IMG/VR virus record: IMGVR_UViG_3300017963_000190
Coordinates: 62,001 to 126,000 of that record
DNA length: 64,000 nucleotides
From: a virus
Strand: one strand, 5' to 3'
The first letter of the stretch is position 1; the number at the start of each line of letters is the position of its first letter. A model generated the notes under the pieces. That model did not search any database and was not told where the DNA came from. It saw only the letters and a program-made list of their open reading frames with translations. Shown piece by piece: positions 35,278 through 43,914 of the stretch. The position numbers and the translations under genes were made by a program.

Positions 35278-35712
35278 CTAATTCCACTCCTCGGGATCGG
35301 AAGCACCCTTTTCCAGATGAGTAACTCCCAGGTCTATGGCATAGCACACCGGACCGCCGATCACCGCGGCGATTATTGTACTAATGATCATATTTTGGAG
35401 GTCAAATTGACCCCACAGAAAGTAACTATCGCGCCACTTGGTATTTACCAAGGCATACAGGTACATAAGCCAGTGAGAGCCCATTCCACACCAAACCCCC
35501 AAACACAGATAGCAGGAAAGCAGTTTGCGGAAAACGCCTACGCGCAGTATGTACTGACGCACGCGAAGGATGCCCACTTTTGCGGATTTGGTAAAGTCTT
35601 CCCTGGTAGGGGATTCTGGGAAGCTGGCGGCTGGGACGCCAAATATCTTGGCATCAGCGATCAGGACCGCTAATCCGTAGGCGGTGACGGAAAAGATAAT
35701 GAATGAGAGCAT
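35278..35712 (-). CDS. Inner-membrane protein, DUF1360-like
   Basis: The 144-residue product has a hydrophobic N-terminus (FIIFSVTAYGLAVLIADA), a middle LLSCYLCLGVWCGMGSHWL and a last segment IISTIIAAVIGGPVCYAI. The motif Cys-x2-Cys-Leu-Gly-x-Trp matches DUF1360 membrane proteins, known in phages and Bacillus with unknown function. The pair of Cys could bind metal or form a disulphide. It is the last gene of the membrane-protein group that follows the holin candidate. Confidence 0.72.
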   Translation of the reverse strand: MLSFIIFSVTAYGLAVLIADAKIFGVPAASFPESPTREDFTKSAKVGILRVRQYILRVGVFRKLLSCYLCLGVWCGMGSHWLMYLYALVNTKWRDSYFLWGQFDLQNMIISTIIAAVIGGPVCYAIDLGVTHLEKGASDPEEWN

Positions 35713-35724
35713 GGTAATTTTTTG

Positions 35725-35907
35725 CTAGACATCTTCCGCGGGCAGCTCTGAAATGGTTTGGAGGATGTCTCGAAGTTGATCGTACGTAATTTTGATGGTG
35801 TTTCCGTAGTCGTCTCTGACCCAGATAACTCTTCCATCTCTTGCCACGCTCGGGCAGTTTCCTTTCCTACGGCAACAAGATGTCCACGTGCGCTTGTTTT
35901 CCGCCAT
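35725..35907 (-). CDS. Small Cys-containing hypothetical protein
   Basis: The 60-residue product starts MAENKRTWTSCCRRKGNCP with three Cys, then VWVRDDYGNTIKITYDQL and an acidic end. The start at 35907 overlaps nothing and follows the spanin candidate stop by four bases. I see no membrane segment. The function is unknown; the small Cys cluster resembles zinc or regulatory micro-proteins common in phages. Confidence 0.6.
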   Translation of the reverse strand: MAENKRTWTSCCRRKGNCPSVARDGRVIWVRDDYGNTIKITYDQLRDILQTISELPAEDV

Positions 35908-35911
35908 CACA

Positions 35912-36481
35912 TCACCATCGAATTATGTGGGCATTTGTAGTAGTCGATGCCCCCTGCCCTTTTGTGAGCGCGTAGGTTAATCCAGTCACGATGGCCATGC
36001 CAATGGTCACACCAATGGCGAACCCAACCAGACCTTTGTTTTGGGACCACCAGGTATTGCGGGACTCAGCCTTTGCTTTGAGGTGGTTGATTGTGGATTC
36101 GTAGATGCGCCGTTGAATCTCAGCCTTTTCCCGAGCCGCCTGGAGCTCAGCACGGCGACGGTTGCGTTCCGCCTTCAGAGCTATGTAGTAGCGTGTCTTA
36201 TCTTCATCCATCAGGTTCCCGTTGAAGGGAGCTTTTGTGTCCTTGGGAACCGTGACAGACTTGCCAGTCTTGTAGCCAAGACGCTTCTCCAGCGTGTCGT
36301 CCACGAGCGGTCCGAGCTTGGCTACCTCTGCCTTGGCCTGCTTGTAGGTCTTAATGGGCGGAACTTTGGTGGCCGCACAACCAGATCCCAATGCGGATCC
36401 AACCGCAAGTAGCAGCATCGCGATGGCGATCAATATCCACTCACAGGAGCTTGTTGAGCTCTTCCAGTCTCTTGACCTCAT
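35912..36481 (-). CDS. Candidate u-spanin (lipoprotein plus C-terminal membrane segment)
   Basis: The 189-residue product has a charged N-terminus, a hydrophobic stretch (ILIAIAMLLLAVGSALGSG) and Cys35 in LGSGC, like a lipobox though imperfect. The middle is a long charged helical region (ERNRRRAELQAAREKAEIQRR), and a C-terminal membrane segment (GLVGFAIGVTIGMAIVTGLTYAL, about 148-172) follows. A lipoprotein with a helical middle and one C-terminal membrane anchor is the u-spanin plan, which fuses outer and inner membranes at lysis. The start at 36481 has AAGGAG seven bases upstream but overlaps the previous gene by 41 bases; a TTG at 36433 is an alternative. Its neighbours (holin candidate, single-span coiled-coil protein) support a lysis cluster. 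Confidence 0.6.
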   Translation of the reverse strand: MRSRDWKSSTSSCEWILIAIAMLLLAVGSALGSGCAATKVPPIKTYKQAKAEVAKLGPLVDDTLEKRLGYKTGKSVTVPKDTKAPFNGNLMDEDKTRYYIALKAERNRRRAELQAAREKAEIQRRIYESTINHLKAKAESRNTWWSQNKGLVGFAIGVTIGMAIVTGLTYALTKGQGASTTTNAHIIRW

Positions 36482-36857
36482 CGTCGATCTCCTTGATCTC
36501 CTCTAGCTTCTTAACAACGGCTTCCTCGGCCTCTTTAGCCTTGGCCACCTTGATCTTCTCATCCATGTCCGCTTTGGAGACCTCGTTTTTGGATTTCTGG
36601 ACGGCTTCCTTGACACCAGAAATTGGGCCCTTCCCTTTCAGGAGGTAAAGGATCCCAATAAGGGCACCAATGATCGCTAGGATACCGCCGCCCCAGATAA
36701 GGACCTTTTTCCACACAGAGCTCTTGGCTTTCTTGAGATCCTTTTTCAGATCCTCATCAAGCTTAGGCTCCTCTTTTTTGGGAGAGGTTTCCTCAGCTGG
36801 GGCGGCCTCAGTAGCCGCCTTGTCCGTGGTAGTCTTATCGGTGCTTTCCTCGGGCAT
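36441..36857 (-). CDS. Single-span membrane protein with coiled-coil tail
   Basis: The 138-residue product has an acidic, Thr/Ala/Glu-rich N-terminal 45 residues, a membrane segment at about 50-72 (VLIWGGGILAIIGALIGILYL), and a C-terminal charged coiled coil (VVKKLEEIKEIDDEVKRLEELN). Lys residues flank the membrane segment on both sides. The layout resembles inner-membrane spanin or lysis accessory subunits, but I cannot tell which. It follows the holin candidate by 17 bases, and its 3' end overlaps the u-spanin candidate. Confidence 0.6.
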   Translation of the reverse strand: MPEESTDKTTTDKAATEAAPAEETSPKKEEPKLDEDLKKDLKKAKSSVWKKVLIWGGGILAIIGALIGILYLLKGKGPISGVKEAVQKSKNEVSKADMDEKIKVAKAKEAEEAVVKKLEEIKEIDDEVKRLEELNKLL

Positions 36858-36874
36858 CGTAGGCGTTAGGGAGA

Positions 36875-37651
36875 CTACTCGCCCCCCTCCTCCTCCTTCT
36901 CTTCCGGCTTTTTTGGCTCTTCTTTATCCTCTTTCTTCTCTTCAACCTTCAGCGCCGGCTTGTCTTTCTTCTCCTCTGTGCGCGTCTCGCCGAGCTTGGC
37001 TTCGATCAATGTCTTGATGTACTCAGCACCCTTGTCCACGATACCAGAATCCTTCAGGTATACGAGGGCTTTATCGGCCGCCATGTCTAGTTTCTTGGCA
37101 CCATCGATAGGATTGTCTCGGAGCTTGTGCGCCTGCTCGTTGGCGTAGTTCAGGCCCATGACGATGGCTTTGTCCACCATTTCATCAATCTTCTTTTGGG
37201 TTTCCACGTCGTGCACCTTCATCTTCTTCAGAAGCAGTTTGACGAGTGGGGTGAGGATGATGGGCAGCGCGATGGATAGAATGATGAGGAGGATCTGCAG
37301 CAGGATGCCTCCAATGGTACTTCCCCAGGAATCCTTCTTCGCGCTCTTTTGGGGCGCTGCGGCTGGAGCCGGAGCCATCGAGGGCTCAGGTGCCTTTGGC
37401 GCAGTCATCGCCGGTGCAGGGGCCATAGCCGGCTCCATAGCAGGAGCTGGGCGTGCTGGAGCTGGCATCGCCGCGGGAGCAGTACGCCTTGCAGGCGCAG
37501 TGGGGGCCATCGTAGCCGCTGGGGCCATAGCCGGCTCCATGGTAGGGGGCGCGGATGTTGGAGCTCCGAGAGCTCCTGGGAGCGCTACACTCACCACGAG
37601 TGCGGCTGTCAGAATAGACAGCATCCTTTTGTAGGTTCTTCGTTTCGACAT
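36875..37651 (-). CDS. LLH-family holin-like protein with Pro/Ala/Met-rich spacer
   Basis: The 258-residue product has a signal-like N-terminus (MLSILTAALVVSVALPGALG), a long Pro/Ala/Met repeat (PAMAPAPAMTAP and similar, residues 30-105), a hydrophobic segment (IGGILLQILLIILSIALPII), and a helical region VHDVETQKKIDEMV... DSGIVDKGAEYIKTLIEAKL. The last part matches phage LLH-type holins (PF09682-like), which carry a helical soluble tail after one or two membrane helices. A highly charged Glu/Lys tail follows. The signal peptide and Pro/Ala spacer are unusual for a holin. Export to the envelope as a structural protein is an alternative. The start has GGAGGAAG. Confidence 0.6.
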   Translation of the reverse strand: MSKRRTYKRMLSILTAALVVSVALPGALGAPTSAPPTMEPAMAPAATMAPTAPARRTAPAAMPAPARPAPAMEPAMAPAPAMTAPKAPEPSMAPAPAAAPQKSAKKDSWGSTIGGILLQILLIILSIALPIILTPLVKLLLKKMKVHDVETQKKIDEMVDKAIVMGLNYANEQAHKLRDNPIDGAKKLDMAADKALVYLKDSGIVDKGAEYIKTLIEAKLGETRTEEKKDKPALKVEEKKEDKEEPKKPEEKEEEGGE

Positions 37652-37684
37652 GATCTCTTCCTCCTGTGTCTGTGTTTTACAAGA

Positions 37685-38707
37685 CTAGGCTTCGTTCTCC
37701 TCGGGAGTCTGTTCTTGCCCCCGATTTCCTACGTTTGGCTTGATGATCGCCTGCCACATAAATCCATTGTTGAACGCAAAGACTACCCCACGCCAAGTGA
37801 ATGTCCCGGCCTCATTTTCGAGTCCCTGTTGTATTGAATAGTACACCATCATGGCAATGATGAATGCCAGAACTATTCGATGGGGATTGAACTGAACGTT
37901 CTCCCCATCCTCTTTGGCCTCGAAGTAATCCCAGAAGTATTTCCCCAGAACCCCAGCTACGAGGGCAAGGAAGTAGAAGATCTCGGCGTGCCTGTCTTTG
38001 AACGGCTGCTTAGGTTTCTTCTTGCCGTTTGTTGCTGGAATGTTCAGGAGAAATCCCTGCTGATGCACCATAGGGGGGAACCCTGCATCATACTTGTACA
38101 TCACATTGAAGTCATCCAGTCTAGGGGGATCCTGGGCGTAGTTGATGTTTGGCAGCGCTTTCTTCATAATCTCTCGATAGAGTTTTTTCTTGAGCTCCTC
38201 ATCCAGTGGATGCTCGGGTTCGAGCATCTGGAGATTAGTATTCTGCTGCGCTAGGTATGCCTTGACCAAAGGGGACTTCGGATCCCCACAGGTAACATTT
38301 CCGTCTCGCACAAGGATCAGCTCATCTTTTTTGCACTCGTTGTGTACGATGGCTTTTTCAACACTAAGCGATCCATCAGACACGATCAGCTTTAGTATGG
38401 GTGGGGCTTGAGGGGGTCTTCTTTTTTCTACCACTCGGTGGAGGTTCGTTCGGTTAGGCCGCTTTTTGATGCTCTTGACGTTCGCTCTGGATTCTACGAA
38501 AACGGTGTTCACAAGAATTATGCCAACTACTACAGGTGCCAATATACTGATTATGGACAGGGCAGTAGCCCACTTTCCTTTGGACTTGAACGTGTCGCCA
38601 GTTGGTGTTTTTGATTTGATTACACGGTTGCGGACGTATCCCGCCAGATACACGATGAGGACGAAAAGCGCCCCCATTACTAGAAGAGCTGCAAAAGAGA
38701 CAGGCAT
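37685..38707 (-). CDS. Membrane protein with four predicted helices
   Basis: The 340-residue product has hydrophobic helices at about 2-25 (FAALLVMGALFVLIVYLAGYV), 47-68 (ALSIISILAPVVVGIIL), 248-262 and 280-295. A large soluble loop of about 180 residues separates the second and third. The loop has two Cys (NECKKD and VTCGDP). No known domain is recognised. Its position before the holin candidate suggests a role in host membrane interaction or lysis control. The start has GGAGGG nine bases upstream. A DNA-injection or superinfection-exclusion role is also possible. Confidence 0.62.
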   Translation of the reverse strand: MPVSFAALLVMGALFVLIVYLAGYVRNRVIKSKTPTGDTFKSKGKWATALSIISILAPVVVGIILVNTVFVESRANVKSIKKRPNRTNLHRVVEKRRPPQAPPILKLIVSDGSLSVEKAIVHNECKKDELILVRDGNVTCGDPKSPLVKAYLAQQNTNLQMLEPEHPLDEELKKKLYREIMKKALPNINYAQDPPRLDDFNVMYKYDAGFPPMVHQQGFLLNIPATNGKKKPKQPFKDRHAEIFYFLALVAGVLGKYFWDYFEAKEDGENVQFNPHRIVLAFIIAMMVYYSIQQGLENEAGTFTWRGVVFAFNNGFMWQAIIKPNVGNRGQEQTPEENEA

Positions 38708-38801
38708 GCTGTACGTCCCTCCTATTGGTCACTACTCCAAGGTGTTGGATCGTCGCGTAGAGGAATAATAGGCGCGTTAATAAAAAGTAATGCGTGGTGC
38801 T

Positions 38802-39863
38802 CTATAGAAGGAACCAGTTAGAGGCGCCGTCACTTTGTACCATCAGAACAGCGTACTGTATTGCCAATGGTCTCGTCGCTATACCATCGATGGAGTCTGC
38901 TCCAGATGCAGCAAGCGTAACCGCTCCTACACCAGCATCCACTTTTTTCACGACTACCACTCTTCCAGCATTTGACGCCGCAGCAGGAAGCGTGACCTGG
39001 ATTCCTCCTGCCCCACCAGTACCAAAGACACTAAGAATTCCGTCGGTGTCTGTGATGATTAAATTTGACGCGGTAGAAGAAGTCGGCAGAGCTAGTCCAC
39101 CCACTACTTCCGCTATTCCAGTACGTAGCCTTAGCCGTGGCGCCCCCGACGTTTGGAGGATCATCTCCTCCGTAGAGTTGCTGTACTGGACAGACCCCCT
39201 TATTTGGGCATCTACATCCCCTAGGTCTAGGGCAGCAATATTTGCGTTATCCGAGACGATGGCCACACGCGCATCGTCCCCGGTGGTTGTATTTTGGAAT
39301 GCCGCTACAGTGCGACCGCTAAGAGCTGGTGTACCAGCTACGCCATTCCTTACTACGTGAAGGGGCACTTGTGGGTTAGTAGTCCAGATACCCACCTCGC
39401 CTGTATTGAAAACGAAATTGGTATTGGCATCATCTACGCGCATCCATGTACCGTTGGTTGCACCGTTGATATCTCCCAAGTCCACGGTGCTTACAGAAGC
39501 ATCCAAGAAAAGGGCGGTCCCCGCATTGGATCCTACTCGAAACAGGCTGCTTCCAATCGGCACCGAGGCATCGTAAACATTGACGCCGTTTCCAGCGCCC
39601 CCGGCGAGCTCAATGGTTCTGTTTCCAACTGGAGAGTTATCGTACGCACCCTGCAGCGAATCCGAGGATGCTGGAGGAATGGGATCTGTATCCTGCACCC
39701 CTAGCAGGCCCTTCTTCACCATACGTCCAGTGCCTGGTGTGTTGAGAACCGCGTCGTACTCGACAAACTCCAAGCTTAGTTCCTGGCCTTGGCGCAGAAT
39801 TTTGTTCACTGGTGAGGGTACAGCAAGTTTCTGCGAGGTGAGGTTTTTTACTATTACTGACAT
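38802..39863 (-). CDS. Virion fibre protein with reused N-terminal domain
   Basis: The 353-residue product starts MSVIVKNLTSQKLAVPSPV; I chose the ATG at 39863 behind AAAGGAG over the longer frame at 39923. Its first 50 residues resemble the start of 48941-49699 (V-NL...PSP-N-LR...EYD). Residues 65-80 hold the SLQGAYDNS motif shared with the fibre at 60441. The C-terminal 100 residues (VTLPAAASNAGRVVVVKKVDAG...) are a common phage fibre-tip domain ending DGASNWFLL. No enzyme motif is seen. It is an adhesin or fibre component. Confidence 0.7.
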   Translation of the reverse strand: MSVIVKNLTSQKLAVPSPVNKILRQGQELSLEFVEYDAVLNTPGTGRMVKKGLLGVQDTDPIPPASSDSLQGAYDNSPVGNRTIELAGGAGNGVNVYDASVPIGSSLFRVGSNAGTALFLDASVSTVDLGDINGATNGTWMRVDDANTNFVFNTGEVGIWTTNPQVPLHVVRNGVAGTPALSGRTVAAFQNTTTGDDARVAIVSDNANIAALDLGDVDAQIRGSVQYSNSTEEMILQTSGAPRLRLRTGIAEVVGGLALPTSSTASNLIITDTDGILSVFGTGGAGGIQVTLPAAASNAGRVVVVKKVDAGVGAVTLAASGADSIDGIATRPLAIQYAVLMVQSDGASNWFLL

Positions 39864-39873
39864 GTTCGCTCCT

Positions 39874-40761
39874 TTACCCGAGGATTTTCTGCGCCACTTT
39901 GATTCCGTGTTCTCTGCGTTCACGAATAAGCTCAGGATCGAAATTCAGAGATCCCCCAGCTAGTACGTGCTCAGGAACGAATAGTCTGAGATCAATCTTT
40001 CTTTTCCCCTTTGCAGATGGGTGTCCAGCTTCCACGAGTTTGTTGATTGCTTCCGCATACTGCACATCACGCAAGTAGATTTCGCTAGACATTAAGTCTA
40101 CGCAACGCATTCCTACATGATACGCATTCCGTTTTGTGCCCAACCAATTGTCGTGTGGATCCTGCTCGGACGTTACAGCAGGTCCAGTGAGGATAATGTC
40201 TATAGCATCGCATCCATATTGAATGGCACTCTTGAGCGGGGTTACGCAACGATAGCCACCGTCCATCCAGAGGTCATCATTAATCCACATGCCTAGTAGA
40301 AATGGCTCCAAGGCACTGCTGGCTGCTATCCATTTCCAAAGGTCTGGTGTGTCTTGCGCAGCTTCATAGTACTGCCCTTTCCCGTACGAGCAGCAGCCAA
40401 TTCTTATTTCTCTTCCAGATGCACATGCGTCGATGTCTTTCACGTGCGTTTCGATGATATTCTGAAGTGGAGAGGAATTGTAAAAGGCGTCTTTGCTGAT
40501 TAAACCAGCTAGCTTTCCCCAGATCCACCTTTTGTAGATATCTTTGTCGCCTTTGATGTCCAGCCAAATCTTGTCTAATGCTTCCACCGCTCTGTCGAGC
40601 TGTCCAATAGGGTACTGAGAAATCATTCCGGCTTGCAGTGCACCTACGCTCACACCTGAAACAAATTCGTAGTCTTCTCCTGTTTTTGCAAGTTCCACTA
40701 ATACTCCGAGAGTGAATGCCCCCTTCGAGCCACCTCCCGACATTACTAGTCCACGTTTCAT
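39874..40761 (-). CDS. Patatin-like phospholipase
   Basis: The 295-residue product has the patatin signatures: oxyanion Gly-rich loop GGGSKGAF (9-16), nucleophile GVSVG with Ser38 in place of GxSxG, and catalytic Asp167 in DGG (MDGGY). Patatins cleave phospholipid or acyl ester bonds and act in toxins (ExoU) and anti-phage systems (CapV). No signal peptide or membrane segment is seen. It sits in the fibre gene cluster, 10 bases upstream of a fibre gene and 3 bases after another, so it may be part of the virion or expressed late. It could act on the host membrane or counter a lipase-based defence; this is inference. The start has GGAG 11 bases upstream. Confidence 0.85.
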   Translation of the reverse strand: MKRGLVMSGGGSKGAFTLGVLVELAKTGEDYEFVSGVSVGALQAGMISQYPIGQLDRAVEALDKIWLDIKGDKDIYKRWIWGKLAGLISKDAFYNSSPLQNIIETHVKDIDACASGREIRIGCCSYGKGQYYEAAQDTPDLWKWIAASSALEPFLLGMWINDDLWMDGGYRCVTPLKSAIQYGCDAIDIILTGPAVTSEQDPHDNWLGTKRNAYHVGMRCVDLMSSEIYLRDVQYAEAINKLVEAGHPSAKGKRKIDLRLFVPEHVLAGGSLNFDPELIRERREHGIKVAQKILG

Positions 40762-40764
40762 ATT

Positions 40765-41763
40765 TTACACAGCTCCGTTGCTTGTGGCGCTCCATCTGAA
40801 AAGCATGGCCAGCGCATTTATTTCCACAGCACTTGCGGGGCTCTTTGTTTTGCTCACTTCCATCCCTAGCTTCCAGTGGCGAGACATCCACTCTACTAGG
40901 TAGGCGTCTATCTCAAATATTCCCCTTGGGGAGCCTAGATTTACGTTTCTCACTAGATAAATTGGGTCTGGCGCGACAAGCAAGAGAACAATCCTTTTGT
41001 CGTATAGGTTTAAGCTTGAATCATCTGTGTATACTTTAATCTCTTCTGTTTTCTCATTCACCACCCACGGACCGCTGTTATCTGGTATAGGCACAGCCGC
41101 TGATAGGTCCACGTCGTAGTCTCCATTACCAGCAGCCGGAATTATTATATATCCGTCCACCAAGGTGCAGTTGCCTGTTCCGCCTGGGTTCGGTGTTATT
41201 GATGTAGCATTGAACCCAATGTAAATAGAAAAGTAATCTGTTCCGTCAAATTCTGCCACCGGGTTCCAGCTGAATTCCCCGTCGTGAATGTATACAGCTT
41301 CGGCGAATACTAGCTCCACAGTCTTCACGCCCGTTTCTGATGCATCATATGTAATGCGCGCTGAGGTGCCTTCGCCTCTGGCTATGGGGTCTAAAACGTC
41401 CCCTTTTGAGGTGTACCACGTGTAAGAGTGTAGAGGGGCGGGGGTCGGAACGATGACCTGTTTGCCATCTTGCTCAAAAACCGCGTTTTTGATCTCAACA
41501 GGAGTAAGCGGGAGGTCGTAAACAGGAGGAACATCGATGTTGCTGTAGTCATCGATATGCGTTCCATCACCGCTGGTCTTCCTGCTGTACCAATCCGGAT
41601 TACCCCATTTACCTGCTCGATACTTGGTAATCAGCCCATCTGGGGCACCTACGATGCGCTCTGTTGCCGTTGGATCGAAATCGGTTTGGTATGTAGCCAG
41701 AGATATATCTGTGGAGCTGAGTCCCAGCACGTCCCCGTTTGTGTTTAGGAAAGCGTAAGGCAT
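40765..41763 (-). CDS. Virion protein of the fibre cluster
   Basis: The 332-residue product starts MPYAFLNTNGDVLGLSSTD behind GGAGATG. The N-terminal 60 residues resemble the domain of other virion surface proteins with a strand-rich pattern. The centre has repeated strands (VPTPAPLHSYTWYTSKGDV), and the C-terminal third is mixed. No motif assigns an enzyme activity. It directly precedes the patatin gene (three-base gap), suggesting coordinated expression. A fibre or fibre-cap role is the most likely. Confidence 0.65.
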   Translation of the reverse strand: MPYAFLNTNGDVLGLSSTDISLATYQTDFDPTATERIVGAPDGLITKYRAGKWGNPDWYSRKTSGDGTHIDDYSNIDVPPVYDLPLTPVEIKNAVFEQDGKQVIVPTPAPLHSYTWYTSKGDVLDPIARGEGTSARITYDASETGVKTVELVFAEAVYIHDGEFSWNPVAEFDGTDYFSIYIGFNATSITPNPGGTGNCTLVDGYIIIPAAGNGDYDVDLSAAVPIPDNSGPWVVNEKTEEIKVYTDDSSLNLYDKRIVLLLVAPDPIYLVRNVNLGSPRGIFEIDAYLVEWMSRHWKLGMEVSKTKSPASAVEINALAMLFRWSATSNGAV

Positions 41764-41769
41764 TTGTCA

Positions 41770-43911
41770 TCATCTCCAGAAAGTTCCACTTAACGTGGCG
41801 TCTACCAGCACAACGCTTCCTGTGCAGGTGTCGTCTGGGTTTCCACCGGTGGCATCGCGGAAGACTTTAATCGCTTTTCTGTACCCCGGTAGCAGCGTGT
41901 ATATAGGTATGGAAAAAATAGTTGACGTTAAGGTATTGGCAGTAGCTGGTACAGTTATTACTTGTGATATAGTAGTATCTGTGATTGACCCATCAACCAA
42001 GTCACCGTCTTTTAGGTCTGTGTGCACTACCTCCAACTCAACGTTCCCTGCGCCACTGTCTGAATACCAACTTAAAGTGAGCTCAAGCTCGTTGGATGTG
42101 TCCAATCCTGTTGGAACTAGGATGAGTCCTCCCTTAGCGTCTACAGCATTGTTTGTGAATACAGCTGCTGTAGCATTAAGTGATATGTTGACAGATACGG
42201 GTATGTTTACGTTACCTGGGGTATTTCCAGTGATGGGATCCATCAGGTTTCTGTGCCAGGGTATTGTTCTTTCCTGTCTCGACCTTCCAGAGCGTAATGT
42301 CTGTCCATATGCATCAACGTAGGCACTATTAGGAAGTGCACGGGCCCACTCTGCTGTTGGAGGGCTTGTAATAGCAGCCACTACACGAAGACGAGCCCAG
42401 TACTTCGTGTACCCATTTAGGCTTTTTTGCTGCATGGCTTCTGCAGCTGCAGCAAAATTCATATGTTCATGGTCAGTAGCCCGTATAAATGCTGCTATTC
42501 CATATTGATTATAGGGCCATTCAGCTAGGTAGGACATTGTGCGGAACTGTACCCAAACAGCACCATCCCAGTACTCCCCTATGATTAATCCTGCTCCAGG
42601 TAGCATGGGGGAGGTTATTGCGTACTCTATTCCGGAGAACGGCTCATCTGCACCAAAATATGCGCAGTTGTTTATAGCACCGCCTTGTATCAGAGAGAAT
42701 GTGGATCCCGATTTTGATCTAGCTGCCTCTGTATTATCTACCCACGTGCCTATCTCTCCGCTGCTATTGGATAGTACTACCACCCCTTTGAAGTAAGGAG
42801 CTCCACGCCCAAGGAACGTAATTGCTGGATGATCTTTCGCCCCAACTGATAGCGAGCCTAGTATTGTTTGCCCGCGGTGTAGATCGTCTCTATTCAAGAT
42901 GGAGATCGCGTAGTTTTTGTACGCTCCTGGCAGCGATAGTTTGTCCTCGTCCGCTATCCCGGAGAAGTTGAAAACTCCATCTGTAGTAGAGGACAAATCG
43001 ATGTCCAACGAAGTGCTGCCGTGTATCTCGTAAGAGGAGCAGGAAAGCTCTGTGTCAGTGGTGCTGGATAGCATCCGCACCCCTGTTGTACAAAAGTCGC
43101 ATTCCCCAGCGGACGCTTCAACGGAACCATTGTTTGAGCTGTATAGTCCTATGGTACAATAGTTAGAATGGCTTCCTTTTACCTTCATTATGGAAGAAGC
43201 TTCTTCGCATCTATATCCATACCCGACCAAGGTTGTGACGTCTCCGCTAACTTGGCATCCTATAGCACTCAGCATACCACCGCCCTTACAATAAAAGGCG
43301 GTATCAATTGGGTTCGCGTTTGAGCTGTCTGCTGCGCATATATTACAGCTCAGAGACGCACCGCTAGCATCTACTAAGAAGCCAGTTTGGCAGTTCTTAA
43401 CGGAGCACCCGATTAATGTGGCAGTCTTGGAGGCCGTGACAAGCTGTACAGCAACTCCATTGACTCCGGTCACGCCAACGAATGCTAGACCATTAACAAG
43501 CTGCGCTCCACTAAGCGTTAGAAACGGTTGGTTCGTTAGCGTTGGTGTGAGAATGGTGGAACCAGCATAGCCAACTCCTATTAAGGACACATATTCTGGT
43601 AGAGTAAGTTCGTCCTCTGCGTATAGTCCAGGATACACTAAAATAGCTACAGGTGCCGACGCGCTTGGAGTTAGAGCAATCGCTGCGGTGATGCCAGCTC
43701 CCACTGTACTGTAGTCGGTACCGCTTTTGGCCACCAAAACCGTTCTTCCCGGATCGAATCCTCCAGACGCCCCAGGCAGCACAATTATGGAATTTCCATC
43801 AAAATACTTGAGCTTTGCATCGGTGGAATTGTACCACAAATCGCCAGCAGCGGGCGTAGACGGATCCGTTCCCAGTTCATCCAGGTAGAGACTATCGGTG
43901 CGTAGTGGCAT
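41770..43911 (-). CDS. Tail fibre/spike with right-handed beta-helix domain
   Basis: The 713-residue product begins with a small domain (DLWYNSTDAKLKYFDGN) typical of phage fibre bases. Residues about 55-330 have repeated short strands and Cys/Ser-rich turns (GLYAEDELTLPEYVSLIGVG, NCQTGFLVDASG), resembling pectin-lyase-like beta-helix spikes. A long C-terminal beta-sandwich region follows. Beta-helix spikes of phages often bind or degrade surface polysaccharide; catalytic residues cannot be located here. The start has GGGGAGG. It is likely a receptor-binding or depolymerase protein. Confidence 0.72.
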   Translation of the reverse strand: MPLRTDSLYLDELGTDPSTPAAGDLWYNSTDAKLKYFDGNSIIVLPGASGGFDPGRTVLVAKSGTDYSTVGAGITAAIALTPSASAPVAILVYPGLYAEDELTLPEYVSLIGVGYAGSTILTPTLTNQPFLTLSGAQLVNGLAFVGVTGVNGVAVQLVTASKTATLIGCSVKNCQTGFLVDASGASLSCNICAADSSNANPIDTAFYCKGGGMLSAIGCQVSGDVTTLVGYGYRCEEASSIMKVKGSHSNYCTIGLYSSNNGSVEASAGECDFCTTGVRMLSSTTDTELSCSSYEIHGSTSLDIDLSSTTDGVFNFSGIADEDKLSLPGAYKNYAISILNRDDLHRGQTILGSLSVGAKDHPAITFLGRGAPYFKGVVVLSNSSGEIGTWVDNTEAARSKSGSTFSLIQGGAINNCAYFGADEPFSGIEYAITSPMLPGAGLIIGEYWDGAVWVQFRTMSYLAEWPYNQYGIAAFIRATDHEHMNFAAAAEAMQQKSLNGYTKYWARLRVVAAITSPPTAEWARALPNSAYVDAYGQTLRSGRSRQERTIPWHRNLMDPITGNTPGNVNIPVSVNISLNATAAVFTNNAVDAKGGLILVPTGLDTSNELELTLSWYSDSGAGNVELEVVHTDLKDGDLVDGSITDTTISQVITVPATANTLTSTIFSIPIYTLLPGYRKAIKVFRDATGGNPDDTCTGSVVLVDATLSGTFWR

Positions 43912-43914
43912 CTT

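Noticed and set aside
39874-40761. Patatin as a CBASS effector
   Set aside because: No cyclic nucleotide synthetase or accessory genes are adjacent, so it is not a CBASS operon.
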